13,547 nucleotides of DNA, from positions 1,222,063 through 1,235,609 of the forward strand of contig JNVV01000008.1 in assembly GCA_000733355.1 (NCBI GenBank), written 5' to 3'. The notes under the pieces were generated by a model. The model was not told the DNA's origin and did not search any database. It saw only the letters and a list, made by a program, of their open reading frames with translations. A program made the position numbers and the translations under genes. Each line of letters starts with the position of its first letter. Within the stretch, counting starts at the first letter, position 1. The stretch comes from Falciphora oryzae. Lineage: Eukaryota; Ascomycota; Sordariomycetes; Magnaporthales; Magnaporthaceae. Below are positions 1-7,824 of this stretch, in pieces.

Positions 1-524
1 AAGAGAAAAGGTGTGATATGAGGGGATTTTTAACCTACAACTTGGACAGTGTCACATATATCGCGGCGCAAAAGTAAACCGGGCCGCTCCCGACGAGGAC
101 TTTGCCGATGAGATGCGATTAGTTGACGAATAAGTAGACAAAGCCGAGCATGCCGGACATGGTAGTAACGACACATTCCTTTGAGTTGAGGGCACTGCTT
201 ACTGATCTGAAGCATAAAGCCAGCAAAGCTCCAGGGGTTGTAGAAGAGTATAATGCGACCTGCGTAGCCCAGGATGCAAACGACGCAGCCAGTGCACATG
301 GCGCCCATGAACCACCAGCTCCGCGTGCGGACGCCCAAAATCAGGTGGATCAGACCAGCAAAGGCGAAACAGGCGATAAAGGCGTAGTTGGCCGCGAGCG
401 AGGGTCGGTAGCCGTACACGCTCATCTCGACCGGGCAGAGGTCGAGCGTGCAGTTGGCGTTTGGACCAAAGATGACAAAGGGGTACCGGGGTGGCGGCAT
501 GCCGGGCGTTGTTCGGTTCGCCAT
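1..524 (-). CDS. RTA1-like multispan membrane protein, 5' part only (runs off left edge)
   Basis: The RTA1/RTM1/RSB1 family are fungal-specific proteins with about seven membrane spans, linked to lipid translocation and drug or sphingoid-base resistance; the substrate cannot be told from sequence. Translation starts at the ATG at 524. Exon 1 is 203-524 (107 codons plus one base). It encodes the family hallmarks: a CTLDLCP motif (residues 25-31), the YGYRPSLAAN stretch (37-46) leading into a first membrane span (about 44-64), a second span (about 70-88), and GYAGRIILFYNPWSFAGFML (86-105). Intron 1 is 100-202 (donor GTAAGC, branch-like CTAAT, acceptor AAAG). Exon 2 from 99 continues in frame as ILVGSGPVYFCAAIY..., the expected third span. 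At 38 the reading either meets TAG or, more likely, donor GTAGGT, because the family needs about four more spans. The rest lies left of the window. The family call is firm; the second splice site is inferred. Confidence 0.83.
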
Positions 525-1290
525 GTCTAAGGCGGTGGCTGGTCACGATCTTTGCTGCCTTGGATTGCGATGAGGTGAAGACAAGTGGGATGGGCGTAAT
601 GGCAGGGAGAGTTGAATAGAATACTGATGGGAGGAATGGACTCGCAGACTAGATATCAAAAATGGGGGAAAGAGAGTAATACAGAAACTATTCGTCAAGG
701 AACACAAATCCACACGGAAACAGACAAACAAACACCATTGTCGGCAGGTATCCGAATAGATTTATATCCACCTCGCGTTCGCACAGCCGGTAGCCTTTCC
801 GCCTCGCCATAAGCAAACGAACCCCACCCTCGATCAGGCTCGCGGCCTTCGATCGACTCGTAACTTGACAAGTCACCATGGGCGCTGTATCGATCCTGCC
901 CGTGGCTTGGCTGGGCTGGCTTGAGAGATAAACAAGGGACAAAGAATGACGAAGACGTCAGCAGCGTGGAAATAAAGAAGAACAACCAGAGCTAGGCGGA
1001 GCAGAGAGGACGCGCAGGATGCCATCGTGATGGCTACGTCGACAACCAAGGCTTCTCGCAGAGGATCGAGGCGGTTCATTGGTGGGTTGGTCGGCTTGCG
1101 TCCGGATTAGGAAACCTAGGCGAATGCGAGAGAGAGGTCTTCTAAAGTTGCACTTGTTCAGGTAAGCTCTGTTGGACGCAAGCCCCAGCGACTGGCAGCT
1201 CATTGACTGGAGAGACCAGATGCCCCTGATGAATGAAAGTGACGCACTCTATAAGGAAGGATGGAGTCTGTTCATTCTATCACGAATGGA

Positions 1291-1561
1291 CACGTGTATT
1301 TCCCTCCGTAAGGAGATGTCTGTATCCCCTAGAGTGTCGTTAGGTCCAGTGCGCCGAAAGAGGGAAATGACCCACAATCTAATCACTGTGTGCTGTTTTT
1401 GCTGGCTGACTGAGAGATTTGCGGACGGCATCCAAGGGCATCAAGAGAAGACGGGAGAAGGAGTATATCACATGACCAGCACGTGATCAACCCTCATAAG
1501 TGGCATGCGGGTTTGACGCAGGGGCAGCGTCGACCTTGGGGTTAGCCTCTGTCGTCACGTG
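1291..1561. promoter_or_regulatory. Cluster of three E-boxes (CACGTG)
   Basis: Perfect CACGTG palindromes lie at 1291-1296, 1480-1485 and 1556-1561. The last reads CACGTGGG, the form favoured by Pho4/NUC-1-type bHLH proteins; the middle one reads GCACGTGATC. bHLH and Cbf1-like factors bind this core. The cluster is 770-1040 bp upstream of the RTA1-like start codon, so regulation of that gene is possible but unproven. The hexamer also occurs singly at 5023, 6738 and 9960. Confidence 0.35.
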
Positions 1562-1752
1562 GGTACGCCGTCCACGCTTGACATGATCAGTAGCTTGGGT
1601 CGCAGCCAATAATTGTGGCGTTCCGATCCTCCGTCAATTTCCCTGGTGTCACATCATGGCTCGGATTGGGAAATGAAAGAGCGAGGGCTGAGAAGAGCGA
1701 GATGGAATGACGGGCGGGTTATCCGCTGGGACAATCCTGCCTTCCCGCTCGT

Positions 1753-1779
1753 GGTTGTTCTGGGTGCAGCCGAACAACC
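1753..1779. repeat. 8-bp inverted repeat with 11-nt loop
   Basis: GGTTGTTC (1753-1760) is followed after 11 nt by its exact reverse complement GAACAACC (1772-1779). It could be a dimeric protein-binding site or a small hairpin. Arms of this length with short loops are expected a few times by chance in 13.5 kb, so its meaning is uncertain. Confidence 0.5.
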
Positions 1780-2185
1780 GTCTCATCCGGCGGCTAAGGT
1801 GGTCCAACAAAGGAAACATCTAAAGGAACAGCTGTCAGTAAAACGATAAGTTCGAAGCCACATCGAGCAGAGCAAAGACGGGAGCGATGATCACAAGTCA
1901 CTTGGAATGCAATAACAAACGCTAAAAAGGATTTGTCAAAAAGGGACCTCCAGATTCCCGATTCACGAACCAAGGTCTCTGAACACCCCCGATATTAGAA
2001 GATTAGGTTACACGTTGTATATTTGCCGTGCCATGCGCTAGCTAGACACCCCCGAGAGCTTTTGATTTAACAGATATTCGTCGCCAGCAAACCGCCGCCG
2101 AATGCTCCCAAGTTACATGATAAATGCCATAGCCTTCCAGGCTTCTCGAACGCTAGGAGAGTATGTTATTTATATGACGAGGCGC

Positions 2186-2970
2186 TTAGGCCAGGACGAC
2201 GGCGGCAAGGCCGGCAGCAGCGGCCAGGAAAGCGGAGCCGCCGAGCGAGGCAGCACCGGCAGTGACCGGGGTGGTGGGCTTGGTGACGGGAACGCTGGAG
2301 AAGAGACATGTCAGCAGATCGTTTGCGAGGCATCAGGAGCAGAGAGAAAGAGAGATACTCACGTAGCGTTGCCGCCAACAGGGGACTTAGGGGGGACCGG
2401 GGAACCAGTGCCGGTGGGGGCGGGCTTGGTGGCCGGGCAGGGGATGGAGACGGTCTCGTAGATGACGGTCGGGACAACGGTGGTAACCGAGGTGGAGATG
2501 GTCTTGACCGAGTAGGTCGGGCAAGCCGGCTGGACGTAGGTCTTGGACTCAAGGTCCTCGCCGCCCTTGATGGTGGGGGGCTTGGGGACGCCGGTGGTGG
2601 GGGGAAGGGGCTTGTCCGAGCCCTTGGTGGGCGGGTGCGGGACGTAGGTGCCGTTGCCGTACGACTTGGTGCTGGTGACGGGGCACAGGGTGGTCGAGAT
2701 GGGGATGGTCTCGGTCACAACATAGCCGGTCGAGCGGGCAGGGCAGTTAGTGACGTCGGGGGCGCACGAGGTGATGGTCTTGACCGTGGTGGTGTAGACA
2801 GTCGAGGGGGTGACCTCGTAGACCTTGGAGGAGACGGTGGTCGAGCGGGCAGGGCAGTTGGTGACGGTCGGGCCGCACGAGGTGACGGTGACGTAGTCAG
2901 TCGACAGGATGGTCGAGCCAGCCGCGGCGGCGGCACCGGCGAAGGCAACGGCAGTGGCGGTGAAGCGCAT
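2186..2970 (-). CDS. Secreted GPI-anchored Thr/Pro-rich cell-surface protein
   Basis: The ATG at 2970 follows a CAACCAACAGTCAAG leader. Exon 1 is 2363-2970, the intron 2295-2362 (68 nt; donor GTGAGT, branch CTGAC, acceptor CTCCAG), and exon 2 2186-2294, giving 238 residues. Without splicing the frame stops one codon past the donor; splicing adds a hydrophobic tail, which supports the intron. Residues 1-18 form an Ala-rich signal peptide. The mature part is rich in Thr, Val, Pro and Ser, fit for O-glycosylation, with seven Cys (32, 39, 69, 76, 96, 150, 178) and N-glycosylation motifs at Asn106 and Asn201. The element [15 protein letters not shown] occurs twice (30-44 and 67-81). A Pro-rich linker follows (111-132). 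The end (about 216-238) is small residues then Ala/Leu/Val with no charged tail, typical of a GPI-attachment signal. A wall-associated role is inferred; no enzyme domain is seen. Confidence 0.85.
2454..2883 (-). repeat. Internal protein repeats: Cys-containing [15 protein letters not shown] twice, then Thr/Val tracts
   Basis: Within the GPI-protein gene the coding sequence for TSC(G/A)P(T/D)VTNCPARST is present twice, 37 codons apart (about 2839-2883 and 2728-2772 on the minus strand), and both copies use nearly the same codons (the sense GACCGTC and CTGCCCTGCC blocks recur). A third related stretch (TLCPVTSTK, residues 94-102) and a distal Thr/Val-rich run (157-176) share composition only. 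This points to internal duplication of a short Cys-pair module, as is common in fungal wall proteins. Confidence 0.6.
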
Positions 2971-3183
2971 CTTGACTGTTGGTTGCGGGAGAACGGAAAA
3001 GGTTCCAGAGGTGAGAAAGGAGTGAACGAATGGAATTTGCTAGTAGCAAAAGCTATTGAGCGTTGGTTTAAAGAGTGGACGACCGAAGTCAAAGTGAGTC
3101 AAAGATGCTCGGAAAGCTGAGGTTGGCTTGTTGGCTGAGGAGGGGAAAAAGAAAGACCACGAGAAGCGAGGGTGAGGTCGGTG

Positions 3184-3190
3184 TTAAATA
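3184..3190 (-). promoter_or_regulatory. TATA-like box upstream of the GPI-protein gene
   Basis: On the minus strand this reads TATTTAA, about 215 bp upstream of the start codon, in otherwise GC- and pyrimidine-rich DNA. Its position would allow a leader of roughly 150-180 nt. This is consensus match only; no transcription start is visible. Confidence 0.3.
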
Positions 3191-5704
3191 CACTTGATAC
3201 TCAACTGCTTCTCCTCACCGCAACCCGCCTCTGCCCACCCAGTCAGTCTCTCCTCCTCAGACACACGCCCCCCCGGCCCGGCGTTGCGCTTCGCCCATCG
3301 GGAACTCCATGCCCTGCAACGCTCTCCTCCTGTCGCCTCCGATGGCGGGAAATTACACATCTGCAATCTGCACCCAGTGTGAGCGCTAGCCAGGGGTGCT
3401 GGGGGCAAGAAAAGGGGAAGGACGGAATCGGAGCAGGACCATCAGGAGCGGCAGGGTGCATTGGACGGACGAGCTCGTCTCCACATGATGGACGCTCCCC
3501 ATCTCCCAGTCCCCATCTCGGCGGCTTTGACTGGCGGTTGCGGGCAGGGGGTTTAGATTGGGCCCCTGCCTGCCCCATCCCAGCGTGGCATCCAACGAGG
3601 GTGGCCAGGGGCAAGCCACCCGACATGACCAGCAATCTTGATGCTGCCAGCCGCCAAATTCTGGTTGGGTGGACCTGCTAGCGCAAGCACAGCGCCAGCC
3701 TCTGATTTGCCCGTTACATGGGCGGGCTCTCCTTGACGCGGTTGTGCTGTGCCATGCCCCCTCTCGCAGTGGCTTGCGAGGTAACGGCCAGAGCAAATTT
3801 CAACGCGGCATGGAGGTGATGTCGAGATCGAAATAACCAAGAGCCGACTACGACCTGGCAATGAACGGCGGGAACTCCAATTCCAGCTGCCCAACGTCAG
3901 CGTCAGGCCCCAGGATGATGCGTGATTGCCCAGCGCGCAGCGGTGGCACGGGTGTTTATTGCTTCTTTTTCTGTCGGCTCCTCACAATTTCTTGACTACC
4001 ACGGACATTTTCTCTGCGCATTGCTTCTGGAATGCGCCCGCCGTCGGTGCCTCTCCATCTCTGGCTCCCACACTCCATATTGGCGCTGTCACTCCCCGAT
4101 TACCGTGCGAACAAGCTTTCGAGGCGGGCACGCGACTCGGACGTGACCGGTGGCTGGGTCAATGTTTTGCTGTCCAATTCACTTGCCGAAATGGGCGAAG
4201 AAATAGAGGCACAGGTTGCACGAGGAAGAACCTAATGAACATTATTGGCTAGTGTCATGCAGCAGCCACTCCAGGCTAGCCCGGTGCTTGACCGACTACC
4301 TCCTTGGTCATCCGAAGGCTGTCGTTGTCGAGGAGCGGTGCTGTGCCCTCCCGCCAGCATTCTCGACTCGCCATCCTATTTTTGGGCAGGGAATCTCTGG
4401 GCCTAATGCAGGTACGACATGCGCCGGAGTACCCCGACGGGATGGCTCGGCGAGGTTCGTTCATGGGCCTGGGTGCCTGTCGTCGAATGCCCAGGAGGGC
4501 GCCAAGGCAGAAACATGGAGGGTAAAAGAGGAAGGAACAAAAAATAATAATCAATAAAATAAAATGGCCCGGTCTGTATTTCGCTGCCAGCCCACTGCGG
4601 CCGAAGCGAAATACCCTGAAATAACCCAGCCGCCAGGTGGGAACCAGTCCATCTCAATTTCACCGCCGCCCAACGGTCCGAGTGGCTGATCTTGTTTCGA
4701 CATTTCGTTTTTAGTGTGTGATTGATGTCAGCACGGTCGCCACTGTCACTCGGGATCATCCTACGTGCTGCTCGCCTGGCAGGGCGCTAGCCGTAGCCGC
4801 CTGTGCTCGTCTTCCAGTCGCGAGAAGCCAAACTGCGGTAAGCTTCCCCCAAGGACCTCATGCCGACCGATTCGCACAGCACCACCCCATGGGTGTCCAC
4901 AGGCGGCGGCAGCTGCACTTTTTCGGACCCGATCATGGTGCGGGAAGCGGTGTCGATGCCTCCACCACGAGGTGGCCTCGATGGCCAACAAAGCATTGCA
5001 TAGCACAGCACTGCTATAATGCCACGTGCCCACGGTTGGTGGCTGGTGCCCAGGAGGTGGACATGCGGGCTTCCATATCCTATTTCCAGTGCTGTGCCGT
5101 CCCACCTCCTCTGGACCTGCTAAGTAGCATATTCCCCTCCTTGCCGTAGCATTCATCATACCGAAATTGAACTCGGGCTCTGGACGCCCCAGCCGTCGGA
5201 TTGGTTCTATGAGGCGCGCCTCGGGAAATCACACAATATGCCGTCCTACCTATGAGTCTGGCATGTGATGTGCTCCATCCAGGGCATATGTGCCATTCCA
5301 GAAAGCTTTGCCGCCCCAAATATTCAAAATATTCACCGCAGGCTGTTCGAACCGGCTCGGCACTGGCGAGAGGCCCAAATCTCAATGCGGGGAGCGGCGC
5401 ACGGAGTTCGCCAGCAGGGGCAGGGTGAAGGCAGGCGAACGGTCTCCCGGCTCCCGAGCCGCATCGTGAAGCCAAGATTACCAAGCGGAAAAGAACCACA
5501 GACAGGAAGGGGCAGGGGAAGGAGGCTCAGACGCTGGCTCACAAGAAATCCAAAAAAGAAGACGAAAAAGGGGAAGCCCCACGCAGCTCCTGAATCGCCA
5601 CTTCTTGCTGAAGACATGCCGACCAAGCGAGCATTGCTCTCAGGGGTCGCCGGTAGCGCCGTCTCCGCTCTACGGAAAAAGGCAGGCGTGGGTATCCAAT
5701 TTCG

Positions 5705-5760
5705 GGGTTATTCAAATCTGTAACCCACACGTTGTGGAGTTTGTGTGAATCCCAATTCAC
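5705..5760. repeat. Three adjoining short inverted repeats
   Basis: GGGTTA (5705-5710) pairs with TAACCC (5721-5726); CCACA (5725-5729) pairs with TGTGG (5733-5737); GTGAAT (5745-5750) pairs with ATTCAC (5755-5760). All arms are perfect and the three units sit within 56 bp. Each alone is unremarkable by chance; the close packing could mark a binding platform or a structured transcript. Confidence 0.4.
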
Positions 5761-6559
5761 CCTTCCCCTTTGCACGCATCCCGCGGGGCACTGGGCTGTG
5801 TGCAGATGGCGCGACAGGCGGTTCTGTTTCTGGATGCATCCCCTGGTGTGGCGACATGTAATGCTCTGTAATGTCCATGGTATAATTGCTCCTCAATAAC
5901 CTGACCGTCGCGTCCAGGGGCCTGTGAACGCGTGCCTGCCAGAGCCGGGACGCGTTAATGAGGGCAGAGTGCGCCAAGGTGGTCGGTCACGGCAAGATCT
6001 TGCCATCCCCTCCTCTGCTATCATTCTTCCTACACCCCGCCTTTGTTCGTCTCAGTCACCTCATCCTTGGGGCACCTGCGCACTCACCCATGGCATGGAC
6101 CACGCGAAAGCTGGCAACGACCCAACGTTCTGATACCGGATCGCCATGGCCTCGACTCTCCCTCTGCTAGAGCAGACATTGCCCGGAGAGCAAAGGCAGG
6201 CGGTCCTTGGTCGAGCAGCGGACCGCTTTATTTCCCAACCAAATCCCTCTCTGTCCCTCTTCTGCCATGGCATCATCGGCAAACACACAAAGTCGCTAGG
6301 ACTCATCATCCCATGGCGGATGCATGCGACTGTCCATCCTCAGACTTCAGGGCCCGATGCGGAGTGCCGGAACCATCCTGCACAACTACCACGAGACGAC
6401 TGGGTTTCCAGAAAGCCGCTGGAAATCTGACGCATCATGTCCCCGTCGTGGACTACTGAGGAGCGGTGTCCATGGACAGCTGACGGCGCGGTGTAGTTCC
6501 GCACTCGGATGTGCTCCGATTCCGCAGGCCCCTCCGGGCTTCCGTCGCCGACCAGTCGA

Positions 6560-6755
6560 GGCCGGCTTGCGAGGCCGCCAACCCACTCTTCTGGGTATGT
6601 GTGTTGCAGCCCGGGGCAGTTGCTACATCGATTCGATGCATGTGGTCGTTGGTTGCGTGGTTGCATCCCGCACCTTGGACAATGAGGGGTGCTGCGGCGC
6701 CTCCAGCTGTGGCTTGGACGGGCCGGCTGCCTGGCTGCACGTGAGGCCGCCAACC
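6560..6755 (+). repeat. Split direct repeat, GGCCGGCT plus GAGGCCGCCAACC, two copies
   Basis: The first copy is GGCCGGCT at 6560-6567 and GAGGCCGCCAACC at 6571-6583. The second is GGCCGGCT at 6721-6728 and GAGGCCGCCAACC at 6743-6755. The spacers between the halves differ (3 versus 14 nt). CCACTC occurs after both copies. It may be a remnant of a local duplication or a repeated factor-binding module. Confidence 0.4.
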
Positions 6756-6816
6756 AGGGCAGCCAATCCCACTCGGTTCAGCCGCAGCTCAGCCACCTCT
6801 GCGTGTCCCTGATCGC

Positions 6817-6841
6817 TTGGGCCTGACCATTGGCCTGACCA
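6817..6841 (+). repeat. Imperfect tandem repeat, two units of 13 and 12 bp
   Basis: TTGGGCCTGACCA (6817-6829) is followed directly by TTGGCCTGACCA (6830-6841), which differs only by one missing G. The junction creates ATTGG, the reverse of a CCAAT box. It lies about 1 kb upstream of the zinc-finger gene. Confidence 0.5.
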
Positions 6842-7511
6842 GCTGCCCTCTCTTTTGGCAGCCAAAGCCGCATCGATCGTCACGCTTCCCCGCCGTGTTC
6901 CTGGGCCTGCCCACCGTTACGTGCGCGCCTCTCGCTGCTGCACACCCCGGTCAATCCCGCGCTCAGGCTGGGACTAAGCAGTGCCGGCGGCGAAGGAGGA
7001 GAAAAACAAGGACAAGGGGGTGGTCCCACGACAGGCCGCCGAGCTTCTGAAGGAGTCACAACGCCGCCTGGCCTGCTCGAAGGGCTGGCTTGGTGCTGCA
7101 GATGGATCTGATATCAATGATCTTCTCGCCAGTCAGCACTAGAAGAGACAGTTCCCCCGGCTGCTCTCGTCGCCAGCGCCTACAGCGTAGGCATGTTGCA
7201 TGACAGACGCCCCCAACCCCTCATGCTGGATCAGGTTCCCTGGCAGCCACACCGAGGAGTGACTGAGGTTTCTGAGCGGTTGCCCCCATCCCACCACCAT
7301 CTAGGACTTTCTCCAGCCCTGGCAGTCTGGCCTGAGGCTCTCACACCCACCTTCCCGGACTGCCCTCAACGCCTGTTGTCTGAATTGAATGGGTCTGGTT
7401 GCTGCCAGCGCAGGCAAACCCCTCCCCGCAGCAAGGCACAAACCACGACAGACGCAAGGCGTCTGTCTGCTCATATGTGTGTGTGGGCATAGTGGGCACG
7501 GTATTGGGAGG

Positions 7512-7600
7512 AAAAAAAAAAAGCAGTTAACTCCTTCGCCGTTTCTTTTCCTTTGCCATCATAGTCACATCTCCTTCTTCAACTTGGCCGCCCGTGTCTG
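7512..7600 (+). promoter_or_regulatory. Probable core promoter of the zinc-finger gene (poly-A tract then CT-rich tract)
   Basis: A run of 11 A (7512-7522) is followed by a strongly pyrimidine-rich stretch (about 7529-7590, with repeated CTCCTTC and TTTCTTTTCCTTT) 230-300 bp before the start codon. Fungal promoters often place such CT-rich tracts just upstream of the transcription start. The call rests on composition alone; no TATA box is seen nearby. Confidence 0.35.
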
Positions 7601-7644
7601 GGCGCCAGCAACATTGATTAATCCATCGCCGCCTCGTCTCCGAT

Positions 7645-7692
7645 ATGTCCCATCTACATACTTGCCCCCAGGTACCTTGGGTACCCACCTAG
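7645..7692 (+). other. Possible upstream ORF (15 codons) in the zinc-finger gene leader
   Basis: ATG at 7645 opens a 15-codon frame (MSHLHTCPQVPWVPT) ending at TAG 7690-7692, about 130 nt before the main start. It overlaps GGTACC-TTG-GGTACC, a repeated palindrome at 7671-7685. If transcription begins in the CT-rich tract upstream, this uORF would be in the leader and could lower translation. Leader extent is not known. Confidence 0.3.
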
Positions 7693-7824
7693 CTGCCTGC
7701 CTACGCAATCACCTACTCGGATACCCCCAGGTCCCTTGGTGCTCTCGGCTAGTTCCCTGCTCCTTGCCCGGCAACTTCATTTCAGAACTCGCGCGCACTC
7801 TGGGACACCCCTCTACGAGACACA

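Larger units (their letters stand above)
525..2185. other. Intergenic region: upstream of the RTA1-like gene and 3' flank of the GPI-protein gene
   Basis: I see no gene in these 1.66 kb. Open frames on both strands are short and carry no recognisable motif, and several begin without ATG. Both flanking genes are on the minus strand, so this should hold the RTA1-like promoter (low-coordinate side) and the 3' untranslated region of the GPI-protein gene (just below 2186). Visible structure: three CACGTG hexamers at 1291, 1480 and 1556, and an 8-bp inverted repeat at 1753-1779. Confidence 0.7.
2971..7824. other. 4.85-kb gene-free region between divergent genes
   Basis: This stretch separates the minus-strand GPI-protein gene from the plus-strand zinc-finger gene, so it contains both 5' flanks. 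Reading all frames I find no protein motif, no convincing chain of exons and no RNA gene. Open frames are short, of low-complexity Arg/Pro/Ser/Cys composition, and overlap in conflicting frames. Base composition looks mixed to moderately GC-rich with no long AT-rich islands, so strong RIP (repeat-induced point mutation) is not apparent by eye. Local structure worth noting: a TATA-like site at 3184, three adjoining inverted repeats at 5705-5760, six CCATGG sites between 5875 and 6475, a split direct repeat at 6560/6721, a 12-13-bp tandem repeat at 6817-6841, a 53-codon open stretch at 6981-7142 and a possible 5' leader from about 7560. Confidence 0.65.

Noticed and set aside
1172..1486. 104-codon plus-strand frame upstream of the RTA1-like gene
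   Set aside because: It begins at TTG rather than ATG and shows no domain; an overlapping minus-strand frame of similar quality exists.
1849..1858. GTTCGAAGCC, resembling a tRNA B box
   Set aside because: The flanking bases cannot form a T stem or acceptor stem and no proper A box and anticodon arm lie upstream, so no tRNA is called.
2308..3120. 270-codon open frame on the plus strand, Gly/Asp/Arg-rich
   Set aside because: It lies opposite the GPI-protein gene. Its Gly/Asp/Val/Arg composition is what the reverse complement of Thr/Pro/Ser-rich codons produces, and it crosses that gene's intron and leader without regard to their borders.
5340..5355. GTTCGAACC / GGTTCGAAC, another tRNA B-box-like site
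   Set aside because: No cloverleaf can be drawn on either strand around it.
5705..5726. GGGTTA and TAACCC as telomere-like repeats
   Set aside because: Only one unit is present on each side, in opposite orientation, with no tandem array; it is better described as a short inverted repeat.
6324..6812. 162-codon open frame on the plus strand in the long gap
   Set aside because: It is rich in Arg, Ser, Cys and Pro with no domain pattern, overlaps equally long frames on both strands, and contains the split direct repeat. Nothing supports translation.
2971..7824. Transposon or RIP-mutated relic in the long gap
   Set aside because: I see no reverse transcriptase, integrase or transposase motif, no terminal repeats, and no AT-rich, TpA-heavy stretch of the sort RIP leaves. 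A decayed relic cannot be excluded without a database search.
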